Assembly: GCF_000374085.1 (NCBI RefSeq)
Contig: NZ_KB893603.1
Location: 63,308-127,307, forward strand
DNA from: Spirosoma spitsbergense DSM 19989
GTDB lineage: Bacteria; Bacteroidota; Bacteroidia; Cytophagales; Spirosomataceae
DNA length: 64,000 nt
Direction: 5' to 3'
The translations under genes and the position numbers were made by a program. The notes under the pieces were generated by a model. The model was given only the letters and a program-made list of their open reading frames with translations, made no database searches and was not told where the DNA came from. Shown piece after piece: positions 8,534 to 17,525 of this stretch. The number at the start of each line of letters is the position of its first letter. Positions within the stretch are counted from its first letter, which is position 1.

Positions 8534-8957
8534 TTCGGCTTATTTTTTAGTAGTAGACCGAATACAATTGTAGTAGGACCGCCAAAAGTTAAAAAATCCA
8601 TTAGTGTGCAAATAAGCATAGGTTAACGTGTAAATAAGCTGGAAGCTCTTTACGCTACAGTCGTTTGCCATAATCCATCTCCCGTATGGATAACCACGTG
8701 TCTCTAACGAAAAAGAAACGGTAGCTCCGGCCACTCGGTTGACTTATCTGTCGACATTAATTAGCGGTCAGACACCCTGATCCGCACTCGTTTGTTTTTA
8801 GTAAAACGCGTCTGACCCTCAATTGAACTGATAGAACCGTCATTTGCTTGAATTGGTCCTGCAAGATAGCGAGTCAACTAACAAGTACCGTTCCAAACCC
8901 GAACCTTGCGAGTTCTTTCATTGTTAGAATCCGGTAAACGAAACCCCCGCCTACCGC
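8534..8957. other. 424-base intergenic region, no supported gene
   Basis: This divergent gap between the glycosyltransferase and bshC contains no credible gene; a 64-codon frame on the minus strand (8540-8734) has no recognisable features. Two inverted repeats are visible: GGTCAGAC (8766-8773) with GTCTGACC (8810-8817), enclosed by GTTGACT (8738-8744) with AGTCAAC (8872-8878). They could fold as nested stems, but repeats of this length are expected by chance in a region this size. Both promoters must lie here; no clean TAnnTTTG was found. Confidence 0.5.
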
Positions 8958-10505
8958 ATGAACTGTCAGTACCTGCCGCTTGCCCAAACCGGCCAGTTTT
9001 CCTCTCTTTTTCTCGATTACATCAACAAACAAGAAAAATTAACGCCTTTTTACAACCGTTTCCCCGACGTGTCCGCTTTCGATGGACAGTTGGCCGACAA
9101 AAAGTTTGACGAATCGAAACGGCAGGTTCTGGTGGATGCATTGGAGCGGCAATATCAGGCTATCGAGACTAAGCCCGATTTTTCGGTACTGCTTCAGCCA
9201 AATACGTTTACGGTAACGACGGGCCACCAGCTAAACATTTTCTCGGGTCCACTCTACGTTATTTACAAACTGATTACGACCATTAAGCTGGCCCGGAAGC
9301 TGAAAGAAACCTACCCGGACTATACTTTCGTACCCGTTTACTGGATGGCTACGGAAGACCATGACTTCGCCGAAATCAACCATTTCTCCCTGTTTGGCAA
9401 CAAGTATGCCTGGCAAACCGAGCAACGCGGGGCGGTTGGTCGTATGAATCCACAAGAGTTGAAAACACTTTTCCAACAGATTCCCGAAAAATTATTCCTG
9501 TTTGAGGAAGCTTATCTGAAACAGAGTACGTTGGCTGATGCCACCCGCTATTACGTCAATGAACTGTTTGGGGCCGAAGGGTTAGTTTGTCTGGATGCCG
9601 ATGATGCGTCCCTAAAACGAATTTTCTCTCCGGTAATGCAGGATGAACTGACGCAGCAGAAATCGGGTGAGCTGGTGCAGAGCCAAACTGAAAAATTAGA
9701 AAAATTAGGCTACAAGACCGTCATTGCCCCGCGTGACATTAACCTGTTTTACCTGGATGACCAGGTTCGTGAACGTATCGAACGCAAAGAAAATGGTACG
9801 TACCGGGTGCTACACACGTCGTTGACATTCACGGAAGATGAATTGCTAACGGTACTGGACGAACACCCGGAGCGGTTCAGCCCGAACGTGGTATTACGCC
9901 CTTTGTATCAGGAAACGATTCTGCCCAATTTAGCCTACATCGGTGGCCCGTCTGAAGTGCCTTACTGGTTACAGTTAAAGCCAGTATTTGACCATTATCA
10001 AACGGTGTTTCCTATTCTGATGCCTCGCAATTTTGCCCTGTACGTGCCATCTGTTTCGGCTAAACGCATTACGAAACTGGGGCTTACTCCCGAAGAGCTT
10101 TTCCAGGATATTAGTACCCTCAAACGCGAATATGTAGAACACCACACCCGGCATTCACTTAAATTCGACAATGAGAATAAAACGGTAAATAAGGCACTGG
10201 ACGCTATACTGCACAAAGCACAAATGGTTGACCCCACGCTGGAAAAGGCCGTTCTGGCTGAAACAAAGCGGTTTGCCAATGCCGTGGCCCGGCTGGAAAA
10301 GAAAATGCGACGTGCCGAAGAACGAAATCAGGAAGTGGGCATCCGGCAGTTGATGGCTGTGAAAAGCGAACTCTTCCCCAGCGGAGGACCGCAGGAGCGA
10401 AGCGAGAATTTTCTGACGTTTTACCTGAACAACCTAGCGTTTCTACAGGAAATACTAGCCGCTTTTGATCCATTTGATTACCGAATGCAGCTTTGTCTGG
10501 CGTAA
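8958..10505 (+). CDS. bshC: Bacillithiol biosynthesis cysteine-adding enzyme BshC
   Basis: BshC joins cysteine to glucosaminyl-malate in the last step of bacillithiol synthesis, giving the low-molecular-weight thiol that replaces glutathione in Bacillota and many Bacteroidota. The 515-residue product shows the family core: VTTGHQLNIFSGPLYVIYK and WMATEDHDFAEINHF in the Rossmann-like N-terminal part, followed by a helical, charged C-terminal coiled-coil part (KRFANAVARLEKKMRRAEERN). The length is close to the usual 510-540. The ATG at 8958 gives MNCQYLPLAQTG, a typical start. The 5-formyl-THF ligase gene follows 19 bases later. Confidence 0.92.
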   Translation: MNCQYLPLAQTGQFSSLFLDYINKQEKLTPFYNRFPDVSAFDGQLADKKFDESKRQVLVDALERQYQAIETKPDFSVLLQPNTFTVTTGHQLNIFSGPLYVIYKLITTIKLARKLKETYPDYTFVPVYWMATEDHDFAEINHFSLFGNKYAWQTEQRGAVGRMNPQELKTLFQQIPEKLFLFEEAYLKQSTLADATRYYVNELFGAEGLVCLDADDASLKRIFSPVMQDELTQQKSGELVQSQTEKLEKLGYKTVIAPRDINLFYLDDQVRERIERKENGTYRVLHTSLTFTEDELLTVLDEHPERFSPNVVLRPLYQETILPNLAYIGGPSEVPYWLQLKPVFDHYQTVFPILMPRNFALYVPSVSAKRITKLGLTPEELFQDISTLKREYVEHHTRHSLKFDNENKTVNKALDAILHKAQMVDPTLEKAVLAETKRFANAVARLEKKMRRAEERNQEVGIRQLMAVKSELFPSGGPQERSENFLTFYLNNLAFLQEILAAFDPFDYRMQLCLA

Positions 10506-10524
10506 ACTTTTCAGCCGTTGAGGT

Positions 10525-11121
10525 ATGACAAAAACAGCGTTGCGTAAGAAATTTCTGGCTCAGCGCCGGGCGTTAACACCGGCTGACGTTAAGCGGAGAA
10601 GCCAATTGATTACCGGGCATTTTTTTAACTACCTTGAAAACGAAGCCCTTGCCGATGAGCCAGCGGTCGTTCATTCCTTCTTATCTATTGGCCGACACAA
10701 TGAGGTAGATACGTGGCCCATTATCACCTGCTTCTGGGCAAAATTTACCCATCTTACTATTAGTGTTCCGGTTATGGACATTGGTACCCGCCAAATGGCT
10801 CACTACACAATCTTCCCCGAAACGCCATTAGTTGAAAATAAACTGGGCATTCCTGAACCGGTTATTCCGGAAAGGCCACAAACCGACCTTCGTTTTGTGA
10901 AGGTAGTGATCGTTCCGCTGCTGGCGTTCGATTTACAGGGGCATCGAGTCGGGTATGGGGGCGGTTATTACGACCGGTTTCTGGCCGAGGATGTACCCCA
11001 TAGCCGAAAAATTGGCTTGTCGCTTTTCGGGCCGGTTGATTCAATCAACGATATTGAGGCCACTGATGTACAGCTGGATGCCTGCATTACACCTGCGCAG
11101 GTATATCGGTTCGCCTGCTAG
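10525..11121 (+). CDS. 5-formyltetrahydrofolate cyclo-ligase
   Basis: A 198-residue enzyme that uses ATP to convert 5-formyl-THF to 5,10-methenyl-THF, keeping the folate pool active. The family signature GYGGGYYDRFLAE lies near residue 150, and the N-terminus TKTALRKKFLAQRRAL with the conserved Arg/Lys pair fits as well. LVPLLAFD-type sequence (VIVPLLAFDLQGHRVG) precedes the signature. It follows bshC by 19 bases, so the two are probably co-transcribed. Confidence 0.92.
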   Translation: MTKTALRKKFLAQRRALTPADVKRRSQLITGHFFNYLENEALADEPAVVHSFLSIGRHNEVDTWPIITCFWAKFTHLTISVPVMDIGTRQMAHYTIFPETPLVENKLGIPEPVIPERPQTDLRFVKVVIVPLLAFDLQGHRVGYGGGYYDRFLAEDVPHSRKIGLSLFGPVDSINDIEATDVQLDACITPAQVYRFAC

Positions 11122-11178
11122 TTGCCGATTCATTTCGCATCCGTTTTCTTTACCCTTTATGCCTAACTACCAACTCGT

Positions 11179-11811
11179 ATGCACAAAATCTATCAATCAT
11201 TCCTACTCGTTTTCATCACGATAATGACGTCCTTCGGGCAGGTACGCGTGGGCGCAACGGCCGGTTTTCAGCTGGCTATCCACACACCCGAGGATGTAGG
11301 TACGCAAAACAAATCGAAGGCGGGTTTTATGGCGGGGGCTATGTTAGAAATTCCTTTAAGTTCCGGCGTATCGCTGCGCCCGCAACTGCTTTATTCGGCT
11401 AAAGGTGTCAAGAGGAATGTGCTGGGTACGTTCGATGCGGCTTTATCGCTTAACTACATTGAAGTACCGATACAACTGGTCTATACGGTCGAATCCGGAA
11501 CCGGGCACCTGAGTTTTGGTGCGGGTGTATACATAGCCTATGGCCTGAGCAGCAAAGCTGTCATCACCAGCAAGGGCCAATCTAGAACGTTTACCGACGA
11601 TTTTGGCCCGGCAGCAGACCAGTTTCAGCGAAACGACATAGGAGGACGACTTTCCATTGATTACGAATTGGCATCTGGTCTTACTATTGGCACTTACTAT
11701 GCCCCCGGTTTTACGGACATCAATAACCCATCGGCAGCGTCGTCGGGAGTTGTGGCAACTCATAACTCAGCGCTTGGGATTTCCGTTGGGTATTGGCTGA
11801 AGAAACGATGA
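11179..11811 (+). CDS. Outer-membrane beta-barrel (PorT-like) protein
   Basis: A 210-residue protein with a signal peptide (residues about 1-20, ending TSFGQ) and alternating hydrophobic/polar strands with aromatic girdles (VSLRPQLLYSAKG, LNYIEVPIQLVYTVE, SALGISVGYWLKKR). This matches the outer-membrane beta-barrel domain common in Bacteroidota. It shares the words LLYSAKG and LNYIEVP with the larger barrel protein at 31503-32441, so the two are paralogues. The final aromatic-basic residues suit BAM-dependent insertion. Substrate unknown. Confidence 0.85.
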   Translation: MHKIYQSFLLVFITIMTSFGQVRVGATAGFQLAIHTPEDVGTQNKSKAGFMAGAMLEIPLSSGVSLRPQLLYSAKGVKRNVLGTFDAALSLNYIEVPIQLVYTVESGTGHLSFGAGVYIAYGLSSKAVITSKGQSRTFTDDFGPAADQFQRNDIGGRLSIDYELASGLTIGTYYAPGFTDINNPSAASSGVVATHNSALGISVGYWLKKR

Positions 11812-11871
11812 GGATTTGTAAGTTGCCAGGAAACAGGTTAGAGGGACTTGGTCCTTTCGTAACTCACTGGC

Positions 11872-12903
11872 TCAAGCCAGCAAGCCGACAAACAAGGCCC
11901 GAAGTCGCTCAGGCGAGCGACTATCGAAAAATTGTCGTTGATTGGATAACGACTCTGCTACCGTATCAGGCGAAAACTGGAACCCCTGAATCGCCAGTTT
12001 CAGCATGTTCTCCAGGCTAATTATGGGCGTCAATCGAGTTAACAGGGTTGGGAAATTAACCGAAAGTGCCAGCTTTTCTTCCGACAGAAACTGCGCCAGC
12101 CGTGCCTGGTTATCAGCCGTTACCACCGTAATCAACGGGCGATTGATAGCACACACTTCGTAGGCGATGGTGCTACAGGCCGTAATAGCCAGGCTACATT
12201 GGCCTAACTCGTCCACCATTTGTGTCGCCGTTAAATTTTGCCGGACTGTCAGATTGGGCAACTGGTTTTGGAACGCATCGATAGCCGCCCGACCGGGGTG
12301 AAAAGGCCCTAAAATGAGGTGGACTGGTACGTCCGCATCTACCTGCTGAATGGCTTGCAGCGCCGTTAGTGATACATTGCCTGTATCGGCACCACCGAAG
12401 CTGACGAAGATAGGGCCATTGATTGGTGGTTCGCCAAAGCCGCCGGATTGAAGAAATTCAGGTCGGAGCAGGGCGTAATGCGGGCCGAGATAAAACTGTG
12501 TATAGGGTTCCGCATCGTAATTAGTTTTCGTTACGCCACCTGCGTGATTGATCACTACATCGGCAACCTGATACCCCTCTGCCAGGTCATCGATAAAAAC
12601 CAGTTTTTTCGCCCGATCCCGAACAGCCCGCTGAAAGGCTTCATCGAATGCGTAACCATCCAGCACCACAATAGTGTCTTGCTGAATACAATCTAAAAAA
12701 ACTGTTTTAGCGTCTACTTCAGGCAGTTCGACAACGTCTATGCCCGACTTTTCAACCAATGCCCTGACATCGGATGATGGTTCCGTTAGCGCAAATTGCA
12801 TCGAAAAATCACCCTGCAACATATCGGCCAGAGCCAGACAACGCATTACGTGCCCGAGGCCAATCTGTGCGTTACCGTCGGCGCGGAAAAGAAATTTGTT
12901 CAT
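11872..12903 (-). CDS. pseG: UDP-2,4-diacetamido-2,4,6-trideoxy-beta-L-altropyranose hydrolase PseG
   Basis: PseG removes UDP in the pseudaminic-acid pathway, releasing the sugar that PseI condenses with phosphoenolpyruvate. The 343-residue product has the hallmark N-terminus FRADGNAQIGLGHVMRCLALA and a GT-B-like C-terminal half with VSFGGADTGN and ITACSTIAYEVCAI. It is the last gene of the minus-strand cassette, separated from pseF by a small lipoprotein gene. The ATG at 12903 is clear. Its neighbours pseF, pseC and pseB support the assignment. Confidence 0.92.
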   Translation of the reverse strand: MNKFLFRADGNAQIGLGHVMRCLALADMLQGDFSMQFALTEPSSDVRALVEKSGIDVVELPEVDAKTVFLDCIQQDTIVVLDGYAFDEAFQRAVRDRAKKLVFIDDLAEGYQVADVVINHAGGVTKTNYDAEPYTQFYLGPHYALLRPEFLQSGGFGEPPINGPIFVSFGGADTGNVSLTALQAIQQVDADVPVHLILGPFHPGRAAIDAFQNQLPNLTVRQNLTATQMVDELGQCSLAITACSTIAYEVCAINRPLITVVTADNQARLAQFLSEEKLALSVNFPTLLTRLTPIISLENMLKLAIQGFQFSPDTVAESLSNQRQFFDSRSPERLRALFVGLLA

Positions 12904-13087
12904 AGGGAAGATACGCTAATAGAAAATCAGACGGGTATCAATTCCTGATATCTGCCATCGGCACTGAACAGAATTTGACGCTTCCCAGCTCTACATTTAG
13001 TCTAATCTAGGGGTATCCCAAATAACGTAAGTGTTTGTCTATAGAAGGGCTAAACCCAGAAACGGGTAAATCTGGTTACCAAAAATT

Positions 13088-13381
13088 TTATCGTCCGCGA
13101 ATTGTCAGTATATCAATCCAGTTAAGTGCTACTTCACTTTTTATTCGATACCGAATCCAGACGGGTGTATCAGGCTTAGTAAATTCAGCCGGGAGGTCGG
13201 CGCGAAAACTCGTATTATCGACTTTTACTACCCAGCCACCACAACCAGCACACGTAGTAAAATCCTGAACAGCCACGATAGCCGCTTTCTCTTCCGGCTC
13301 TACTGATTCTGCTTGATGACAACTCAAGCTAAAAAACAATAATCCGACGAAAAGTAGAATACGTAGCATGTAACAGTACAT
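13088..13381 (-). CDS. Small lipoprotein inside the pse cassette
   Basis: I choose the ATG at 13381 (97 residues); an ATG at 13369 is an alternative, and the longer frame to 13486 lacks a signal. The N-terminus is hydrophobic and ends LFFSLSC, a clear lipobox. The mature part has a Cys pair in TTCAGCGGWVVKVDN followed by a beta-rich segment (PVWIRYRIKSEVALNWIDILTIRG). Similar short Cys-containing lipoproteins occur across Cytophagales; no function is known. It sits between pseF and pseG on the same strand, but the gaps of about 185 bases on each side suggest its own expression. Confidence 0.7.
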   Translation of the reverse strand: MYCYMLRILLFVGLLFFSLSCHQAESVEPEEKAAIVAVQDFTTCAGCGGWVVKVDNTSFRADLPAEFTKPDTPVWIRYRIKSEVALNWIDILTIRGR

Positions 13382-13566
13382 TTTAGTTATCAGTGTAGAC
13401 CCTTTTCTGTAGGGTTTAGTTGTAAAGTGAATCCATTTTTTTTCGGGGAGCTGTATATCAACGAGAGCTGAACCGATAAAATGCAAATCAAGTGACAGAT
13501 GTCATAGCTCACCGTACCTAGTTAAAGCTCGATTCGGCGGATAAGGTAAATAGTCGATAAGGACGA

Positions 13567-14253
13567 TTAAACATTTTGCATCTTAAATTTCATCTCCGCC
13601 AGTTGCCAGTCAACTTCAGTGTCAATATCATGGGCTGCCAGTTCGGAGATGATGATGCCACCCGAATTTTTGGGGATGAGTACACCGCTTTTCAGAAAGT
13701 TATCTACCCGGAAAAAGTAAAACTGTCCGGCATCGTGGTAGGCTGGCTCCAAATCCTGCGAACGCGTTAGGGCGTGCTCAGGCTGGAACCACTGCACCGT
13801 TGAATCCTGCAAACGCACGGCCCTCTGAATAGGGAAACTGAATGGCTGGACAGGATATACGGTATCGAACTGTTTCTCCGCCAGCGTTGTGAAGGCACGT
13901 TTCAATAAATCGGGCGTAACGAACGGGGCCGTTGGATACAGACAGCAGGCATACTCGAAAACCTGTTTCTGCGCTTCGTATTTCTTTAACACTTCAAGGA
14001 GCACATCCGCTGTAGTCGCGAAATCATCCGCAGTTTCAGGTTGGCGCATGAACGGGACCGATGCTCCATAGGTACGCGCGATGTTGGCAATCCCGTTATC
14101 ATCCGTCGATACCATCACTTCGCTGAACAGGCCACATTCCAGCGCGGCTTCGATGGCGTAGCCCATAATAGGTTTGCCTAGAAAAGGACGACTGTTTTTG
14201 CGGGGAATGCGTTTGCTGCCCCCCCGAGCCGGTATGATGGCTACGTTGCTCAT
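13567..14253 (-). CDS. pseF: Pseudaminic acid cytidylyltransferase PseF
   Basis: PseF activates pseudaminic acid with CTP to CMP-Pse. The 228-residue product begins at an ATG at 14253 that overlaps the pseC stop (ATGA), which places the start at MSNVAIIPARGGSKRIPRKN, the nucleotide-binding signature of the CMP-sugar synthetase family. The longer frame to 14280 is rejected. CMP-Kdo and CMP-sialate synthetases share the fold, but the pse neighbours and motifs such as FLGKPIMGYAIE favour Pse. Confidence 0.92.
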   Translation of the reverse strand: MSNVAIIPARGGSKRIPRKNSRPFLGKPIMGYAIEAALECGLFSEVMVSTDDNGIANIARTYGASVPFMRQPETADDFATTADVLLEVLKKYEAQKQVFEYACCLYPTAPFVTPDLLKRAFTTLAEKQFDTVYPVQPFSFPIQRAVRLQDSTVQWFQPEHALTRSQDLEPAYHDAGQFYFFRVDNFLKSGVLIPKNSGGIIISELAAHDIDTEVDWQLAEMKFKMQNV

Positions 14254-15440
14254 GCGTTCACTAGGCGGAGTGCCGCCCACTCCCTGACCGACTCAATCAC
14301 ATAGTCCTGTTCTTCATCCGTAAGCGTTGGATACATGGGCAAACTCAGGCAATGGGCATAGTAGCGTTCGGCATTGGGGAAATCGCCCGGTTTCCAGCCG
14401 AATTGCCGGTAGTAAGGCATCAGATGGACCGGAACGTAATGCACCTGCGCCATGATGTTTTTCGTCCGCAGGAAATCATACAGCCCTTTTCGGTCGTCCA
14501 CCTGAATCACATACAGGTGATACGCATGATTGACGCTGTCGGGTGGAATGATGGTGATAACATTGGTTCCGGCAAAGGCTTCGTCGTAGCGTTGGGCAAT
14601 TTCCTGCCGACGGGCCAGCATAACATCGGCGCGGTTCAATTGACTTGTGCCTAAAGCCGCCTGCATATCGGTCAGGCGGTAGTTATAGCCTAATTCCTGC
14701 AGCTCCATGTACCAGCCCCCACGTTCCGGTTCGCCCGGATACAGTTCGGTCAAATCGCCGGGCTTATTGGTGATACCATGCGTGCGGAGCCGGAGTAAGT
14801 GGTTATACAGGGCTTCGTTGCTGGTTGTAATCATACCGCCTTCGCCAGCTGCGATGTGCTTAACCGGATGAAAACTGAAAATGGCCAAATCGGCTAATGA
14901 GCCATCGCCACAGCGGTGTTCCTGCTCATCTCCACCATGAAATGAGCCACCCGGCGAGTGGCAGCTATCTTCCAGCAGCCAAAGTCCATATTCATCGGCC
15001 AATGCCCGAAACGCAGTCAAATCGACCGGGTAACCGGCGTAATCAACGGGGATAATCCCCGAAAAATAACCCCGGGGATGCTGTTCCAGTAACTCCCGCA
15101 CCATGTTTATATCGAGCAGGGCCGTATTGGGGTCAATGTCCGCAAAGAAGACTTCGCCCCCGCAGTAACGAACACAATTGGCTGATGCGGAAAAGGTAAT
15201 GGGCGTCGTGATGACCCGCGTACCCGGTTTCACGCCCAACGCTATACAACACAGGTGCAGAGCCGCCGTGCCATTGGCTACGGCTACCGCGTAGGGGCTG
15301 CCGATGTATCGGGCAAACGCCGTTTCGAACGCGCCGATGTGTGGCCCCTGCGTCAGGAACGGACCACGCAGTACCTCTGCCACAGCCGCAATATCGTCGT
15401 CTGTAATGTGTTGACGACCGTAGGGAATGGGTTGGTTCAT
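14250..15440 (-). CDS. pseC: UDP-4-amino-4,6-dideoxy-N-acetyl-beta-L-altrosamine transaminase PseC
   Basis: A 396-residue PLP-dependent aminotransferase of the DegT/DnrJ/EryC1 family. The PLP lysine lies in IFSFHPVKHIAAGEGG; the N-terminus IPYGRQHITDDDIAAVAEVL and the LLEDSCHSPGG segment are typical of PseC. It transfers an amino group from glutamate to the 4-keto sugar made by PseB. Its stop overlaps the pseF start; pseB lies 27 bases upstream. Confidence 0.93.
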   Translation of the reverse strand: MNQPIPYGRQHITDDDIAAVAEVLRGPFLTQGPHIGAFETAFARYIGSPYAVAVANGTAALHLCCIALGVKPGTRVITTPITFSASANCVRYCGGEVFFADIDPNTALLDINMVRELLEQHPRGYFSGIIPVDYAGYPVDLTAFRALADEYGLWLLEDSCHSPGGSFHGGDEQEHRCGDGSLADLAIFSFHPVKHIAAGEGGMITTSNEALYNHLLRLRTHGITNKPGDLTELYPGEPERGGWYMELQELGYNYRLTDMQAALGTSQLNRADVMLARRQEIAQRYDEAFAGTNVITIIPPDSVNHAYHLYVIQVDDRKGLYDFLRTKNIMAQVHYVPVHLMPYYRQFGWKPGDFPNAERYYAHCLSLPMYPTLTDEEQDYVIESVREWAALRLVNA

Positions 15441-15467
15441 AAGTATAGAACGGACAGGCTGGCTTTT

Positions 15468-16484
15468 TTATACACTAAAATCAGCATCGACATGTTCCCG
15501 AATCTGATCGCGTAGCTGGGCCACGTTGAGCCAGTCGGAATTCGTGCCGGAATTGTATTTGAAGCCCATTTCCACGGGCTTTCCGTCGAATGCTTTCATA
15601 TAATCATCCACGCTCCAGGTGGGCGTTGAGGGGGTAATCACATAATATTTAGCCGTCTCAACGGTATTGAGCGAGTCGGTTTCCGTGATCATTTCCTCGT
15701 GTAGTTTCTCGCCCGGACGAATACCTACTATTTTCTGCTCGCAGTTGGGGCCGATGGCTTCGGCCACGTCGGTAATGCGGTAGGAGGGTATTTTAGGAAC
15801 GAAAATTTCACCCCCCCAGGCGTGTTCGAGCGCGTGGAACACCATCTCGACACCGTCTTCCAGCGATATATTGAACCGGGTCATGTCGGCATGCGTGATG
15901 GGTAGTACGCCCTCTTTTCGTTTCTCCAGAAAGAACGGTACAACCGATCCCCGCGAGCCTATTACATTCCCATAGCGAACCACCGAAAAACGCAAATCAC
16001 GACGGCCTTTCATGTTGTTGGCGGCCACAAACAGCTTATCGGAACATAACTTGGTGGCTCCGTACAGGTTGATTGGCGCGGCCGCTTTATCGGTCGAGAG
16101 CGCTACTACGCGCTGTACGCCGTTATCCAGAGCCGCGTTTATTACGTTTTCTGCCCCGAACACATTGGTTTTGATACATTCCATCGGGTTGTACTCTGCC
16201 GCCGGTACCTGCTTCAACGCGGCTGCATGAATAATGATGTCTATGCCCTCGCACGCCCGCTTGAGCCGTTCCGCATCGCGCACATCGCCAATGAAAAATC
16301 GGATGGATTTGTATTCTGATTGCGGGTAATACTGAGCCATGTCGAACTGCTTCAATTCGTCGCGGGAGTAAATAACCAGGCGTTTCAGGTTCGGGTGGCG
16401 CTGGTACACCATCTCGACAAACTTCTTACCGAAGGAGCCGGTACCGCCCGTAATCAGAATGGATTTATTGGTTAAGTCAAGCAT
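15468..16484 (-). CDS. pseB: UDP-N-acetylglucosamine 4,6-dehydratase (inverting) PseB
   Basis: PseB makes the first committed intermediate of pseudaminic acid from UDP-GlcNAc. The product (338 residues from the ATG at 16484) begins MLDLTNKSILITGGTGSFGKKF with the Rossmann glycine motif; ALSTDKAAAPINLYGATK carries the active-site Asp/Lys/Tyr. The DKAAAPIN segment is typical of the inverting PseB/FlaA1 group. The upstream codon at 16544 would add 20 residues that are not family sequence. It leads directly into pseC. Confidence 0.93.
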   Translation of the reverse strand: MLDLTNKSILITGGTGSFGKKFVEMVYQRHPNLKRLVIYSRDELKQFDMAQYYPQSEYKSIRFFIGDVRDAERLKRACEGIDIIIHAAALKQVPAAEYNPMECIKTNVFGAENVINAALDNGVQRVVALSTDKAAAPINLYGATKLCSDKLFVAANNMKGRRDLRFSVVRYGNVIGSRGSVVPFFLEKRKEGVLPITHADMTRFNISLEDGVEMVFHALEHAWGGEIFVPKIPSYRITDVAEAIGPNCEQKIVGIRPGEKLHEEMITETDSLNTVETAKYYVITPSTPTWSVDDYMKAFDGKPVEMGFKYNSGTNSDWLNVAQLRDQIREHVDADFSV

Positions 16485-16544
16485 AAAATCAGGATAAAAT
16501 TCGTGTATCGTAAGGGTTCCGTACGCACTGTATGGCAGGCGCAC

Positions 16545-17453
16545 TTATAACCGCCCACTTGGTATTGCCGTATTGGTTGTTCGTTCAAAAGCATCGATGT
16601 AACTCTTCGCGCTGGCATTCAGGATTTTCACGCCCCGGTGGTCGGCATACTCACGAAGAACCTCGTAGCCCCGAAATACTTTGTGCAGGGATAAAAACTG
16701 TGAGGCCATCGAGAATGTGCGTTGCCGCTGTGTATCAGAATACACGGGCTGATGCGTGATGTCTTTTGGTTTATCGTAAAAGTGTATCTGCTTGATAAGC
16801 AATTGATTCTGGTCGTTCAGTCGGATCTCTTCATGCCATGACGTATCCGCCCCGAATAGATAAATCTGCTCAAATTTCCGGTTTATCATCAACGTGAGAG
16901 CGGCAATGATAACCGTCTGTGCCTGTGGCATTCCCAGACCTTTGGCATATAACCAGTAAACCAGCCACCGGAAGCCACGAACTACGGTGTAATTGAAATA
17001 AATTACGTTGATGGTCGGATTACCCTGCTCAATTTTTCGGAGTAAATACGAGCCTTTGGCAAAATGGGGCACATAGAGGAACATGGGCCAGTCGACACGC
17101 GTCAAAAAGATAGTCAGCGTCTGCCTGATGTCATCGCGGTCGGTGGTTTGTTCCGTAAAAAGAAAATAGTTGGGGTCAGAGATGATGTAGTTCTGCGGAC
17201 GTAGCTGCGCAAAAACGGCGGCATGAGCAAAGTTATTGACGCAAACAATTTCCGTCTGACGAATGAATTCTAACTGCTCTGCCAGTGACTCTTTCAGGGA
17301 TGGACCATTACCTAAAACGGAGCAAACGGGTTGCTGTCGGGCGGGCAGTCGGGTAGCGTACCGCCCACGAATCACCACTTTTAATAGTGAGAGTAGTGAG
17401 GCAAACAGCTCACTCAGAAATTGACTAACCGAATTAAAACCAGTTTCTATCAT
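16545..17453 (-). CDS. DUF115/MptE-like protein, candidate glycosyltransferase of the pse cassette
   Basis: The ATG at 17453 is preferred over a TTG at 17471, giving 302 residues. After an N-terminal helix-rich region comes CSVLGNGPSLKESL, which resembles the nucleotide-binding GxGPSL motif of DUF115 (MAF/MptE-like) proteins; further on YLFGADTSWHEEIRLND resembles the conserved GxD motif. In Campylobacter and other flagellates, DUF115 Maf proteins attach pseudaminic or legionaminic acid to flagellin. No flagella are expected here, so if it is a transferase the acceptor would be different. The assignment rests on motif resemblance and its position 60 bases before pseB. Confidence 0.6.
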   Translation of the reverse strand: MIETGFNSVSQFLSELFASLLSLLKVVIRGRYATRLPARQQPVCSVLGNGPSLKESLAEQLEFIRQTEIVCVNNFAHAAVFAQLRPQNYIISDPNYFLFTEQTTDRDDIRQTLTIFLTRVDWPMFLYVPHFAKGSYLLRKIEQGNPTINVIYFNYTVVRGFRWLVYWLYAKGLGMPQAQTVIIAALTLMINRKFEQIYLFGADTSWHEEIRLNDQNQLLIKQIHFYDKPKDITHQPVYSDTQRQRTFSMASQFLSLHKVFRGYEVLREYADHRGVKILNASAKSYIDAFERTTNTAIPSGRL

Positions 17454-17525
17454 GCAAACAGCTCCTGACAAAGAGCCTTTCTGCTACAAAATAACGAAGA
17501 AAATAGCAGATCAGACTAGTCTGGA

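Noticed and set aside
8738..8878. Nested inverted repeats as a structured RNA upstream of bshC
   Set aside because: Arms of 7-8 bases at these distances are expected by chance in a 424-base gap, and no known riboswitch landmarks are present.
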